This document shows, one piece after another, positions 17,953 to 26,769 of a stretch of DNA of 64,000 nucleotides (positions are counted from its first letter, which is position 1; every line of letters begins with the position of its first letter). The stretch spans positions 1 through 64,000 of the forward strand of contig NZ_FOKP01000017.1 in assembly GCF_900112185.1 (NCBI RefSeq), read 5' to 3'. The position numbers were made by a program, and so were the translations under genes. The notes under the pieces are model-generated. The model searched no databases, was not told the origin of the DNA, and saw only the letters and a program-made list of their open reading frames with translations. The stretch comes from Allobosea sp. CRIB-10. GTDB lineage: Bacteria; Pseudomonadota; Alphaproteobacteria; Rhizobiales; Beijerinckiaceae.

Positions 17953-18438
17953 ATGGCGTTCTATCAGGCTCTGATCCCGCCGCCGGGCGCCGGTGGCCTG
18001 CGCGAGGAGGTCGAGCAGGCTCGTCTCCTGCCCGAGAGCTTCACCTTTGCGGCCCTGATCTTCGGCGGTGTCTGGCTGCTGTTCAAACGGCTCTGGCTCG
18101 CGTTCATCCTCTATGCGCTGGTCTGGGGCGGGCTGGTTTATCTGCAGCGTCAGGTCGGCTTCTCCTTTCTCGCGGTGATGCTGTCGCATACCGCCCTTGC
18201 GGTCTTTCTCGGCTTCGAGGGCCAGAACCTGATCGCCCGCAAGCTGTTGCGGCAGGGCTGGCGGCTGGTCGACGTGATCGAGGCGCCGGATCTCTCCAGC
18301 GCCGAGCGTCGCTTCTTCGAGCGGGCTCTGCCGGCCGGCGCGTCGCCGCGCGTCGTCGAGGCGGCTCCCGCTTCCGCGCGCTTCGCGCCGAGCTCAGCGC
18401 CGGTGATCGGCCTCTTCCCCGAGGCGAACGGACGATGA
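17953..18438 (+). CDS. DUF2628-type membrane protein of the his cluster
   Basis: A 161-residue protein with two or three hydrophobic segments between residues 29 and 80 ([52 protein letters not shown]) and a polar C-terminal tail. This matches DUF2628 proteins found between hisB and hisH in many rhizobia. The function is unknown. It starts 12 bases after hisB and overlaps hisH by 4 bases, so it is part of the operon. Confidence 0.85.
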   Translation: MAFYQALIPPPGAGGLREEVEQARLLPESFTFAALIFGGVWLLFKRLWLAFILYALVWGGLVYLQRQVGFSFLAVMLSHTALAVFLGFEGQNLIARKLLRQGWRLVDVIEAPDLSSAERRFFERALPAGASPRVVEAAPASARFAPSSAPVIGLFPEANGR

Positions 18439-19091
18439 GCCAGACCGTCACCATCGTCGATTACGGCTCGGGCAACTTGCACTCGGCCGCAAAAGCCTTC
18501 GAGCGCGCTGCCAATGAGGCCGGCATCGCCGCGACCATCCGTGTCACCAGCGATCCCGCCGAGGTCCGCGCCGCCGACCGCATCGTGCTGCCCGGCGTCG
18601 GCGCCTTCGCCGATTGCCGGCGCGGGCTCGATGCCGTCTCCGGCATGGTCGAGGCGCTGGAGGAGACCGTCCGGGGCAAGGGCCGGCCCTTCCTCGGTAT
18701 TTGCGTCGGCATGCAGCTCATGGCGAGCCGCGGCCTCGAATACGTCACCACCGAGGGCCTGAACTGGATTGCCGGCGACGTCGCGCTGATCCGGCCGCAA
18801 GATGATTCCCTGAAGATCCCGCATATGGGCTGGAACACGCTGCACCCGCAGGACGAGCACCCGCTGCTCGCCGGCATCGAGACCGGCCCCTCCGGCTGGC
18901 ACGCCTATTTCGTCCACTCCTATGCGCTGACGGCCGCAAAGCCTGAGGAGGTGCTGGCGCTGACCGATTATGGCGGCCCTGTCACCGCGATCGTCGCGAG
19001 GGACAATATCGCCGGCACGCAGTTCCACCCCGAGAAGAGCCAGAAGCTCGGCCTCAAGCTGATCGGTAATTTCCTGAGGTGGGCGCCGTAG
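18435..19091 (+). CDS. hisH: Imidazole glycerol phosphate synthase subunit HisH
   Basis: A 218-residue glutamine amidotransferase that supplies ammonia to HisF. The nucleophile is in [12 protein letters not shown] (Cys about residue 86), and His/Glu of the triad are in [10 protein letters not shown] near residue 196. Its normal downstream partner hisA is displaced here by an insert of about 560 bases with a transcription terminator. Confidence 0.97.
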   Translation: MSQTVTIVDYGSGNLHSAAKAFERAANEAGIAATIRVTSDPAEVRAADRIVLPGVGAFADCRRGLDAVSGMVEALEETVRGKGRPFLGICVGMQLMASRGLEYVTTEGLNWIAGDVALIRPQDDSLKIPHMGWNTLHPQDEHPLLAGIETGPSGWHAYFVHSYALTAAKPEEVLALTDYGGPVTAIVARDNIAGTQFHPEKSQKLGLKLIGNFLRWAP

Positions 19092-19364
19092 CTAGCCAAA
19101 CAGCTCGCCCTGATCCGGATCGCGCCTGACAACATGCAGCTTCGCGACATGAGGGTCTGTATTGGTGCGAGCGGCAAGCGATGGCAAATCTCTCCTGAAG
19201 CGATTCAATGCCTCAAGTCGAGATCCTGGAAATTTTTCTTCAGTCAAAATTTCGTATATACGACGGGGGTCGATATCAAACTGTGCAGAAATGCGTTTGA
19301 TATACTCGCCTTTCCACTTCAAAAGCCAAATTTCTACAGCATCTTCATTCGTCAAAAGCGCCAT
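19092..19364 (-). CDS. Small helix-turn-helix protein inserted antisense in the his operon
   Basis: A 90-residue protein on the opposite strand, abutting the hisH stop. Residues about 6–45 (DAVEIWLLKWKGEYIKRISA, then QFDIDPRRIYEILTEEKFPG) look like a helix-turn-helix of the Hin/resolvase or terminase-small-subunit kind. It is followed by a basic segment and ends DQGELFG. Base composition is clearly more AT-rich than the flanking his genes, suggesting acquisition. The longer in-frame start at 19457 is possible, but the extra N-terminus is Cys/Ser-rich and lacks similarity. Confidence 0.65.
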   Translation of the reverse strand: MALLTNEDAVEIWLLKWKGEYIKRISAQFDIDPRRIYEILTEEKFPGSRLEALNRFRRDLPSLAARTNTDPHVAKLHVVRRDPDQGELFG

Positions 19365-19472
19365 TTTGGCCTCGCGAAGAACGCGAGGGCACCTTGACCA
19401 TGGAGCAGAATTTTGATTCGATGAGATTGCACATCTGCTGCATCCCGTGGTGCCCACAAATCATTACGGGTC

Positions 19473-19506
19473 GGAAAGCCGGGTCTGACCACCCGGCTTT
19501 CCTTTT
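19473..19506 (+). terminator. Rho-independent terminator between hisH and hisA
   Basis: GGAAAGCCGGGT (473–484 of this kilobase) and ACCCGGCTTTCC (491–502) make a perfect 12-bp stem with a 6-base loop, followed by TTTT on the plus strand. It would end transcripts coming from hisB–hisH, so hisA–hisF–hisE should need its own promoter in 19507–19652, where the sequence is AT-rich (for example GATATATAG near 19580). Confidence 0.85.
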
Positions 19507-19652
19507 GATCGATTCGGAGTCTTCCCGCGGTCCGGCCGAAAGTCAAACAAAACAAATCCGGAACATCAGCTGTAACCAATTGATATATAGCTAGTTCCCT
19601 TTTTGTTCTGATTTGCTGGCGAGTTGTCCCCGTTGTCCCCAAAGGCAAGCTA

Positions 19653-20399
19653 TTGATCCTCTTTCCCGCCATCGACCTCAAGGAAGGTCGCTGCGTCCGC
19701 CTGAAGCAGGGCGACATGGACCAGGCGACGATCTTCAACGACGATCCCGCCGCCCAGGCCGCGACCTTCGAGGCCCAAGGCTTCGAGTGGCTGCACGTCG
19801 TCGATCTCGACGGCGCCTTCGCCGGCAAGCCGATGAACGCGGCCGCCGTCGAGGCGATCCTGCAGGGCGTCCGCTTCCCGGTGCAGCTCGGCGGCGGCAT
19901 CCGTGACATGAAGACGGTCGAGGGCTGGCTTTCGAAGGGCATCGCCCGCGTCATCATCGGCACGGCCGCGGTGCGCGATCCCGGCTTCGTCCGCGAGGCG
20001 GCGAAAGCCTTTCCGGGCAAGGTCGCGGTCGGTATCGATGCGCGCGACGGTTTCGTCGCCGTGGAGGGCTGGGCCGAGACCTCGGCCTTGGCCGCCGACG
20101 ATCTCGGCCGCCGCTTCGAGGACGCCGGCGTCGCCGCGATCGTCTACACCGACATCGCCCGCGACGGCATGCTCCAGGGCATCAACTGGGACGGCACGAT
20201 CGCGCTGGCCCATGCGCTGACGATCCCGGTGATCGCCTCGGGCGGGCTCGCCTCCATGGCCGATATCGAGCGCCTCTGCGCGCCCGACGCCGCGATCCTC
20301 GAAGGCGCGATCACCGGCCGTGCCCTCTATGACGGCCGGATCGACCCGGCCGCGGCGCTGGCTCGGTTGGCCAAGGCGGACAAGGGAGCGGCGGCATGA
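19653..20399 (+). CDS. hisA: HisA: ProFAR isomerase
   Basis: A 248-residue TIM-barrel isomerase of histidine synthesis. Catalytic and phosphate-binding segments are visible: [18 protein letters not shown] with the first catalytic Asp, VQLGGGIRD and [14 protein letters not shown] with the second Asp. The start codon is TTG at 19653, preceded by AAAGG. It overlaps hisF by 4 bases. Confidence 0.96.
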   Translation: MILFPAIDLKEGRCVRLKQGDMDQATIFNDDPAAQAATFEAQGFEWLHVVDLDGAFAGKPMNAAAVEAILQGVRFPVQLGGGIRDMKTVEGWLSKGIARVIIGTAAVRDPGFVREAAKAFPGKVAVGIDARDGFVAVEGWAETSALAADDLGRRFEDAGVAAIVYTDIARDGMLQGINWDGTIALAHALTIPVIASGGLASMADIERLCAPDAAILEGAITGRALYDGRIDPAAALARLAKADKGAAA

Positions 20400-21160
20400 C
20401 CCTGAAGACCCGCATCATCCCCTGCCTCGACGTCAAGGACGGCCGCGTCGTCAAGGGCGTCAAATTCGTCGATCTCGTCGATGCCGGCGATCCCGTCGAG
20501 GCGGCCAAGGCCTATGACGCGGCCGGTGCCGACGAGCTCTGCTTCCTCGACATCACCGCGAGCCATGAAGCGCGGGGCACCCTGCTCGACGTCGTCACCC
20601 GCACGGCCGAGGCCTGCTTCATGCCGCTGACGGTCGGCGGCGGCGTGCGCAAGGTCGAGGACATCCGCGCTTTGCTGCTGGCCGGCGCCGACAAGGTCGC
20701 GATCAACACGGCGGCGGTGACCAATCGCCCCTTCGTCAAGGAAGCGGCGGAAAAATTCGGCGACCAGTGCATCGTCGTCGCCATCGACGCCAAGCAGGTC
20801 ACGCCCGGACGCTGGGAAATCTTCACCCATGGCGGGCGCAACGCCACCGGCATCGACGCGATCGCCTTCGCCCGCGAGGTCGTCTCGCTCGGTGCCGGCG
20901 AATTGCTGGTGACCTCGATGGACCGTGACGGCACCAAATCGGGCTACGATATCGGCCTGACCCAGCGCATTGCCGATGCCGTCTCGGTGCCGGTGATCGC
21001 CTCCGGCGGCGTCGGCGATCTCGACGATCTCGTCGCCGGCGTCCGCGACGGCCATGCCTCGGCCGTGCTCGCCGCCTCGATCTTCCATTTCGGCACTTAC
21101 AGCATCCCGCAGGCCAAGGCGCATATGGCCGCTGCCGGCCTCGCGATGCGGCTGGACTGA
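20396..21160 (+). CDS. hisF: Imidazole glycerol phosphate synthase subunit HisF
   Basis: A 254-residue TIM-barrel cyclase. It begins with [19 protein letters not shown] carrying the catalytic Asp11-type residue, and has [12 protein letters not shown] and [13 protein letters not shown] with the second catalytic Asp. It is coupled to hisA by a 4-base overlap and followed by hisE after 5 bases. Confidence 0.97.
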   Translation: MTLKTRIIPCLDVKDGRVVKGVKFVDLVDAGDPVEAAKAYDAAGADELCFLDITASHEARGTLLDVVTRTAEACFMPLTVGGGVRKVEDIRALLLAGADKVAINTAAVTNRPFVKEAAEKFGDQCIVVAIDAKQVTPGRWEIFTHGGRNATGIDAIAFAREVVSLGAGELLVTSMDRDGTKSGYDIGLTQRIADAVSVPVIASGGVGDLDDLVAGVRDGHASAVLAASIFHFGTYSIPQAKAHMAAAGLAMRLD

Positions 21161-21165
21161 CGAAG

Positions 21166-21486
21166 ATGGCCGATTTCACTCTCGCCGATCTCGAACGCAT
21201 CGTCGCTGAGCGCGCGGGCGCCGCGCCGGAGGAATCCTGGACGGCCAAGCTTTTGGCCGCCGGTCCCGAGCGCGCCGCCAAGAAGCTCGGCGAGGAGGCG
21301 GTCGAGGCCGTGATCGCCGCCGTGAAGGGCGATCGCGACGAACTGATCGCCGAGAGCGCCGATCTGCTTTATCATCTTTTGGTCGTGCTCAGGTCCCGCG
21401 ATGTTGCATTGCGGGACGTCTTGAGCCAGCTTGAGGCCCGTACTGCGCGCTCCGGCCTGGCCGAGAAGGCAGCGCGGCCCCGTTAG
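21166..21486 (+). CDS. hisE: Phosphoribosyl-ATP pyrophosphatase
   Basis: A 106-residue HisE with the all-alpha NTP-pyrophosphatase fold. The metal-binding EExxE-type motif appears as [19 protein letters not shown], followed by [13 protein letters not shown]. It acts at step two of the pathway. It lies between hisF and coaA, as is usual in rhizobia. Confidence 0.95.
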   Translation: MADFTLADLERIVAERAGAAPEESWTAKLLAAGPERAAKKLGEEAVEAVIAAVKGDRDELIAESADLLYHLLVVLRSRDVALRDVLSQLEARTARSGLAEKAARPR

Positions 21487-21539
21487 AAATCGAGGCGAGT
21501 GTCGCGTTGAACCTCGAAGCCTGGAAGACGGGGGGCATC

Positions 21540-22514
21540 ATGGACCAGCGTCCGATCGCGGCGCCATCCGCCCCCGATCTGGTCTCGCCCTATCGCACGT
21601 TCTCGCGTGACGAGTGGGCGCATCTGCGCGCCGACACGCCGCTGACGCTCTCCGTCGACGATCTCACCAGGCTGCAATCGATCAACGACCCGATCTCGCT
21701 CGACGAGATCGTCGCGATCTATTTGCCGCTCTCGCGCCTGCTCTCGCTCTACGTCGCCGCGACGCAAGGGCTGTTCAAGGCGACGCAGCGCTTCCTGATG
21801 GCCGAGGCCGAGGCCAAGGTCCCCTATGTCATCGGCGTCGCCGGCTCGGTCGCGGTCGGCAAGTCGACGACGGCGCGCGTGCTCCAGGCGCTGCTCTCGC
21901 GCTGGCCGAACACGCCGAAGGTCGAACTCGTCACCACCGACGGCTTCCTGCTGCCGAATGCCGAGCTCGAGCGCCGCGGCCTGATGCAGCGCAAGGGCTT
22001 CCCGGAGAGCTATGACAGCGCCGCGATCCTGCGCTTCCTCTCCGAGGTCAAGGCCGGCAAGCGCGCCGTCAGCGCCCCCGTCTATTCGCATCTGGTCTAT
22101 GACGTCGTGCCCGGAGAGCAGGTCACGGTCGAGCGGCCGGACATCCTGATCCTCGAAGGGCTCAACGTCCTGCAGGCGAGCCGCCTGCCGAGGGACGGCA
22201 CCATCATCCCCTTCGTCTCCGACTTCTTCGACTTCTCGGTCTATCTCGACGCCGACGAGAACGACCTGCACCGCTGGTACGTCAACCGCTTCATGACGCT
22301 ACGCCAGACCGCCTTCCGCGATCCGCGTTCCTTCTTCCGCAAATATGCCGAGATCGGCGAGGACGAGGCGCTCTCGATCGCCGAGAAGCTCTGGACCGGC
22401 ATCAACCTGCCCAATCTGCGCGAGAACATCGTGCCGACCCGCCAGCGCGCCAGCCTGATCCTGACCAAGGGCGCCAGCCACCGCATCCAGCAGGTCTCGC
22501 TCCGGCGGCTGTAG
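21540..22514 (+). CDS. coaA: Pantothenate kinase, type I
   Basis: A 324-residue CoaA, the first committed step of coenzyme A synthesis. The P-loop is [17 protein letters not shown] at about residues 94–110, and [16 protein letters not shown] and the ILEGLNVLQ strand agree with the E. coli enzyme (316 residues). The ATG at 21540 is chosen over an in-frame upstream TTG at 21507 because it starts at the conserved length. It follows hisE by 53 bases. Confidence 0.95.
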   Translation: MDQRPIAAPSAPDLVSPYRTFSRDEWAHLRADTPLTLSVDDLTRLQSINDPISLDEIVAIYLPLSRLLSLYVAATQGLFKATQRFLMAEAEAKVPYVIGVAGSVAVGKSTTARVLQALLSRWPNTPKVELVTTDGFLLPNAELERRGLMQRKGFPESYDSAAILRFLSEVKAGKRAVSAPVYSHLVYDVVPGEQVTVERPDILILEGLNVLQASRLPRDGTIIPFVSDFFDFSVYLDADENDLHRWYVNRFMTLRQTAFRDPRSFFRKYAEIGEDEALSIAEKLWTGINLPNLRENIVPTRQRASLILTKGASHRIQQVSLRRL

Positions 22515-22547
22515 CGCGAGGCCAAAGCCGCTGCGTCTGAAATCGCG

Positions 22548-23075
22548 ATGACGACCTATGTCGCCCTGCTGCACTCGATCGTGCTCAGCCCCGGCAAGCG
22601 CGTGGTCATGGCGGACCTGAAGACGATGGCGGTGGAGCTCGGCTTTCGTGATCCGCGTACCTGGGTCGCCACCGGCAATCTCATCTTCGAGGGCGAGGAT
22701 GTGCCCCTCACGGCGATCGAAAGCCGGTTGGAGGCTGGCTTTCGCGCCCGTTTCGGCAAGCATGTCGACATCATCCTGCGCAAGGCTGAGGCTTGGAAGC
22801 GGCTCGCCGCCCACAATCCCTTCCCGAACGGGAAGGGCCCCGATATCGGCATCCGCGTCATGCGAAAGCCGCTCGGCACCGACGCTTTGTCCATGCTCCG
22901 CGGGATCGCCGCGCCTGGCATTACGCTGGCCCTTGCTGACGGCGATCTCTGGATCGATTTCGGCGGCAAGCCGGAGGAGACGAGGCTGCTCTCGCATCTG
23001 ACGACAAAAAAACTCGGCATCGGCACGCTGCGCAACGCCAACACGATCAAGGCGCTCGCCGCGATGCTGGACTGA
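22548..23075 (+). CDS. DUF1697 family protein
   Basis: A 175-residue cytoplasmic protein of the DUF1697 family, whose function is unknown. Recognisable blocks are TYVALLHSIVLSPGKRVVMA (family consensus is YvaLLRGINVGG-like), LGFRDPRTWVATGNLIF and the C-terminal TTKKLGIGTLRNANTIKAL, typical of the family. The N-terminal consensus is altered (HSIVLSPG). It overlaps the next gene by one base (TGATG). Confidence 0.85.
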   Translation: MTTYVALLHSIVLSPGKRVVMADLKTMAVELGFRDPRTWVATGNLIFEGEDVPLTAIESRLEAGFRARFGKHVDIILRKAEAWKRLAAHNPFPNGKGPDIGIRVMRKPLGTDALSMLRGIAAPGITLALADGDLWIDFGGKPEETRLLSHLTTKKLGIGTLRNANTIKALAAMLD

Positions 23076-23524
23076 TGCCGCTCGATTTCGCCTCCCTCGG
23101 CCTGATGGCCGGCGCGGCCTTCGTCGCTGCGACGCTGCTGCCTGCGCAGTCGGAGGCCGTCTTCGTTGGCCTGCTGGCGGCGAAATCGGTCGATCCGGCG
23201 CTGCTCTTCATCGTCGCCTCCATCGCCAACACGGCCGGCTCGGTCGTCAACTGGTGGCTCGGCCGATTGATCGCGACGGGCGGCGTCGAGCGCCTCCCGG
23301 CGCGATTGCGGCCCGATCCCGTGCGCTTCGCCAAGGCGCAGGCCTGGTTCGCCCGTTTCGGTTGGCCGTCGCTGCTCTTCGCCTGGCTGCCGATCGGCGG
23401 CGACCCGCTGACCTTCGTCGCCGGTTCGCTGAACTATCCGCTGCTGCGCTTCATCCTGCTGGTGTTCATCGGCAAGGCGGCGCGCTATGCCTTGCTCTGG
23501 GCGGGCTGGGCCGCCGCTGCATAA
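23075..23524 (+). CDS. YqaA-like (DedA/SNARE-associated) membrane protein
   Basis: A 149-residue membrane protein with about four hydrophobic stretches. The motifs LLPAQSEAVFVGLLA, NTAGSVVNWWLG and RFGWPSLLFAWLPIGGDPL are characteristic of YqaA, a small member of the DedA superfamily proposed to act in lipid or membrane homeostasis. It starts in a TGATG overlap with the DUF1697 gene. Confidence 0.88.
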   Translation: MPLDFASLGLMAGAAFVAATLLPAQSEAVFVGLLAAKSVDPALLFIVASIANTAGSVVNWWLGRLIATGGVERLPARLRPDPVRFAKAQAWFARFGWPSLLFAWLPIGGDPLTFVAGSLNYPLLRFILLVFIGKAARYALLWAGWAAAA

Positions 23525-23585
23525 GCATTTGCGCGGATTCCGGTCTCGGGCTACCAGCGAGGCCCCTTTTGATGGAGACCAGATC

Positions 23586-23936
23586 ATGAGCATCAAGCGC
23601 ATCGCCCCCGGCCCGCGCATGTCGAAGGCCGTCGTGCATGGCAACACGGTCTATCTCGCAGGTCAGGTCGCCGACAAGGCGGCCGGCAAGAGCGTCGGCG
23701 AGCAGACCAAGGACATCCTCTCGATCATCGACGGCCTCCTGGCGGAGGCCGGCACCGACAAGTCGAAGCTGCTGATGGTCAACATCTGGCTCTCGGACAT
23801 GTCGACCTTCGCCGAGATGAACGCCGTCTGGGACGGCTGGGTCTCGGCCGGCAACACGCCGGGCCGCGCTACCGTGGAGGCCAAGCTCGCCGGCCCGCAA
23901 TACACCGTCGAGATCGCGGTCATCGCCGCGATCTGA
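23586..23936 (+). CDS. RidA family deaminase
   Basis: A 116-residue protein of the RidA/YjgF/UK114 family, which hydrolyses reactive enamine/imine intermediates from PLP enzymes. It contains VYLAGQVADKAAGKSVGEQT and the C-terminal GRATVEAKLAGPQYTVEI with the conserved Arg and Glu. It belongs to the Rid4–7-like or general RidA type; substrate unknown. The ATG at 23586 is selected over upstream in-frame starts because of the clear family N-terminus (MSIKRIAPGPRMSKAVVHG). The aminotransferase at 25359 is a PLP enzyme nearby. Confidence 0.9.
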   Translation: MSIKRIAPGPRMSKAVVHGNTVYLAGQVADKAAGKSVGEQTKDILSIIDGLLAEAGTDKSKLLMVNIWLSDMSTFAEMNAVWDGWVSAGNTPGRATVEAKLAGPQYTVEIAVIAAI

Positions 23937-23969
23937 TCGCGTTCACGCAGGGGTGGCGGGCTTACAAAC

Positions 23970-25358
23970 GTGAATCCGGAACTCGCCACCATCCTGGCCC
24001 GTGTCTCGCAGCGCGAGGGCGTTCCCCCCGCGCTGCTGCTCGGTGTGCTCGCCTCGATGGGCGACGCTTCCGGCAAGCCCGACTTCACCCGCATCGAGAA
24101 CAATCTGGCGCGCCGCGCCGGCGATTTCCGCAGCCTGCAGGCTAGGCTCGCCAAGCCGTCCGGCGACGATCCCGAGCGCGACCGGCTTCAGGGACAGGCG
24201 GTGCAGGCGCTGGCCGATGGCAAGCTCGCCGAAGCCGACCGTCTGCTCGCCTTGGCCGAACAGCGCAATCTCGATGGCGCGGTCGCTCCTGACAAGTTGT
24301 CGCGCGACCGCTTGCTCGCCGCCGCCGCCGGCCGCGCCGATCGTGGCGCGGTGGCGATGCTGCACCTCAATCCGCAAGCCTATCGCGATGCCGCCGAGCG
24401 CTATGCAGAGGCGGCGCTGATCGCCGATTCGGCCGAAGCTGGCAGCGGGCTCACCTATGCCTGGATGCAGGCCGATGCGCTGGCCCGGCGCGGTGCCGAT
24501 TTCGCCGACAAGTCGGCCTTCGTCGCCTCGATCGGCCAGTTGCAGGGCCTGCTCGCCAAGCTCGACAATTTCGACCAGACCGTGCCCTGGGCCGAGACCC
24601 AGCTTCGGCTGGCACGCTCGCTCACCGGCCTGTCGCATTTCGATGGCGGCGGTGCTTTGCTCCGGCAGGCGGTCGAGATCTACCGCACGACCCTGGATGA
24701 TCTGCAGCGCGCCAAGGCGCCGCGCCTCTGGACCACGCTGCAGACCCGGCTCGGCGAGGCCCTGGCCCGGCTCGGCGAGATCGAGGACGATGCCGGCCTG
24801 CTCGACGAGGGCGTCGCCGCCTTTCGCGCTGGGCTCTCCGGGATGACGCGCGCCGACATGCCGCGCGAATGGGGCCGGCTGCAATGGGAGCTCGGCAAGG
24901 CCCATGTCGCGCTCGGCCTGCGCGCCAGCGGCGTCTCCGCCTTCGAGGCGGCGGTGAACTGCTTCAAGCTGGTGCTCCACGACCGGCCGCGCGAGAGCGC
25001 CCCGCTCGAATGGGCCGAGGTGCAGGACCGGATCGGCGCCGCGCTGGTCGGGCTCGCCGGCTATTACAACGAGCCGGTCGTGCTGGAGGAGGCGATCGCC
25101 GCCTACGACGCGGCGCTGGAGGTCAGACGCCGCGAGATCGTGCCCTCGCTCTGGGCGCAGAGCGCCGCCAACCGGGCCGAGGCGCGGCTGGAGCTGTCCG
25201 AGCGTATCCGCGACCGCGCCGAGGCCGAAAGGGCGACCACCGAGCTCGTCATGGCGATCGAGACGCTGCGCAGCCTGGGCCTCGCCGCCGACGCAAAGCG
25301 CCGCGAGCCGAGGCTGCGGCGGGCCGCAACCCTGGTCGAGGCTCTTCGGAAGGCTTGA
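23970..25358 (+). CDS. TPR-like repeat protein
   Basis: A 462-residue alpha-helical protein with no signal peptide. From about residue 200 to the end it has at least four repeats of roughly 50 residues with a P-x-x-W/A…LG-A…LG…L-x-x-A-V-x-x-Y pattern (for example PREWGRLQWELGKAHVALG and PLEWAEVQDRIGAALVGLAG), which is the widely spread TPR form in rhizobial proteins. The GTG start at 23970 follows 33 bases after ridA. A partner-binding scaffold role is likely; partner unknown. Its stop touches the stop of the convergent aminotransferase (TGATCA). Confidence 0.75.
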   Translation: MNPELATILARVSQREGVPPALLLGVLASMGDASGKPDFTRIENNLARRAGDFRSLQARLAKPSGDDPERDRLQGQAVQALADGKLAEADRLLALAEQRNLDGAVAPDKLSRDRLLAAAAGRADRGAVAMLHLNPQAYRDAAERYAEAALIADSAEAGSGLTYAWMQADALARRGADFADKSAFVASIGQLQGLLAKLDNFDQTVPWAETQLRLARSLTGLSHFDGGGALLRQAVEIYRTTLDDLQRAKAPRLWTTLQTRLGEALARLGEIEDDAGLLDEGVAAFRAGLSGMTRADMPREWGRLQWELGKAHVALGLRASGVSAFEAAVNCFKLVLHDRPRESAPLEWAEVQDRIGAALVGLAGYYNEPVVLEEAIAAYDAALEVRRREIVPSLWAQSAANRAEARLELSERIRDRAEAERATTELVMAIETLRSLGLAADAKRREPRLRRAATLVEALRKA

Positions 25359-26510
25359 TCAGCCTTTCACGCGCAAGGCGGTGAGCCGCTCCAGCGCCTT
25401 GTCCAACGTCGCATCATGCTTGGCGAAGCAGAAGCGCACGACATTGCGCACCGCTCCTTCCGCATAGAAGGCACTGACCGGGATCGCGGCGACGCCGTGC
25501 TCGGCAACCAGCCGCTGGCAGAAGGCGACATCGTCGCTCTGCCCGAGCGGGCCGATATCGACATTGAGGAAATAGGTGCCGGCGCTCGGCAGCACGCTGA
25601 ACCCGAGGTCGCGCAGGCCGCCAGCGAAGCGATCGCGCGAGCGCTGGAAATCGGTTCGCATCCCCTCGAAATAGGCGTCGTCCTTGCCGAGGCCGTAGGC
25701 GACCGCCGCCTGCAGGTTCGGCGGCGTCGTGAAGGTGAGGAACTGGTGCGCCTTGGCCAGCACGCGCATCAGCTCCGGCGCCGCCATCACCATCCCGACC
25801 TTCCAGCCGGTCAGCGAGAAGATCTTGCCGGCCGAGGAGATCTTGACCGTGCGCTCGCGCATGCCCGGCCGGCTCATCAGCGGCTGATGGCGGTGGCCGT
25901 CGAAGACGACATGCTCCCAGACGTCGTCGCAGATCGCGACGGCATCGTGCCGGATGCAGAACGAGGCGAGCAGATCGAGATCGGCCGCGCTGAAATTGGT
26001 CGCGGTCGGGTTGAGCGGGTTGTTGAACAGCACCGCCTTGGTCTTCGGCGAGAAGGCCTTCGCCAGCGCCTCCTCGCTCAGTCCGAAATGCGGCGGCGTC
26101 AGCGTCACGAATTTCGGGGTGCCGCCGGCGCGGCGCACCAGCGGCAGATAGGCGTCGTACATCGGCTCGAACAGCACGACCTCGTCACCGGGCGAGACGA
26201 TCGCCATCAGCGCGCCGGCGATCGCCTCGGTCGCGCCGGAGGTGATCATCACCTCGGCCTCCGGATCGAGCTCCAGGCCCTGCCAATGCCGGAAATGCGT
26301 CGCCGTCGCCTGGCGCAGCTCCGGCAGGCCCATCATCGGCGGATACTGGTTCCAGCCCTCGACCACCGCCTGCGCCGCCTTGCGGCGGACATCCTCCGGG
26401 CCAGGATCGTCGGGAAAGCCCTGGCCAAGATTGACGGCCTGGTGCTCGCGCGCGAGCCGCGACATGGTTTCGAAGATGGTGGTCGGGAGGGCGGAGAAGA
26501 TCGGATTCAT
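25359..26510 (-). CDS. Class I/II PLP aminotransferase (YbdL/kynurenine-aminotransferase type)
   Basis: A 383-residue fold-type I aminotransferase. The PLP lysine is in ISSAGKIFSLTGWKVGM, and the substrate Arg region is RFCFAKHD near the end. NLGQGFPDDPGP at the start and FNNPLNPTA are typical of the methionine aminotransferase YbdL/kynurenine aminotransferase group, and it may use methionine or aromatic amino acids. The ATG at 26510 gives the family N-terminus (MNPIFSALPTTIFETMSRLA). It diverges from cobQ, with a 259-base spacer that contains a TetR-like site. Confidence 0.88.
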   Translation of the reverse strand: MNPIFSALPTTIFETMSRLAREHQAVNLGQGFPDDPGPEDVRRKAAQAVVEGWNQYPPMMGLPELRQATATHFRHWQGLELDPEAEVMITSGATEAIAGALMAIVSPGDEVVLFEPMYDAYLPLVRRAGGTPKFVTLTPPHFGLSEEALAKAFSPKTKAVLFNNPLNPTATNFSAADLDLLASFCIRHDAVAICDDVWEHVVFDGHRHQPLMSRPGMRERTVKISSAGKIFSLTGWKVGMVMAAPELMRVLAKAHQFLTFTTPPNLQAAVAYGLGKDDAYFEGMRTDFQRSRDRFAGGLRDLGFSVLPSAGTYFLNVDIGPLGQSDDVAFCQRLVAEHGVAAIPVSAFYAEGAVRNVVRFCFAKHDATLDKALERLTALRVKG

Positions 26511-26612
26511 CGCGGCTTGCTTCGGTCGGGAAGGCGGCAGGGAAGCTCGGATCCCGCCCATAACACGCGCAACGCCGGCGCGCATCGGCCGGGAAAAGCG
26601 GCAGATTATGCG

Positions 26613-26643
26613 GACTGATGAATATTGACATTCGTCAGAAGTC
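26613..26643. promoter_or_regulatory. TetR-type half-sites in the aminotransferase–cobQ spacer
   Basis: GACTGATGAA (26613–26622) and TTCGTCAGAAGTC (26631–26643) are near-inverted. The same half-sites (GACTGACGAA and TTCGTCATAGTC) make the palindrome in front of tetR at 28313–28344, but here they are 7 bases further apart. TTGACA at 26625–26630 with TATTCT 15 bases later is a candidate plus-strand promoter for cobQ. Binding by the nearby TetR protein is inferred. Confidence 0.5.
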
Positions 26644-26769
26644 AGTATTCTCTATGCCTCAGCCGGTTCACGCCAGCACTCCACGGTTTCTTCGCCCCTT
26701 TGGAGCCGTGGGACGCTGACGTGGATCGGTGAGCTTTTTCTGGGGCTGGAAGCGGGCTAGGCAGGCTCC

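Noticed and set aside
26511..26769. Possible cobalamin riboswitch before cobQ
   Set aside because: No B12-box consensus or conserved junction could be recognised; the only structured feature is the palindrome-like TetR site.
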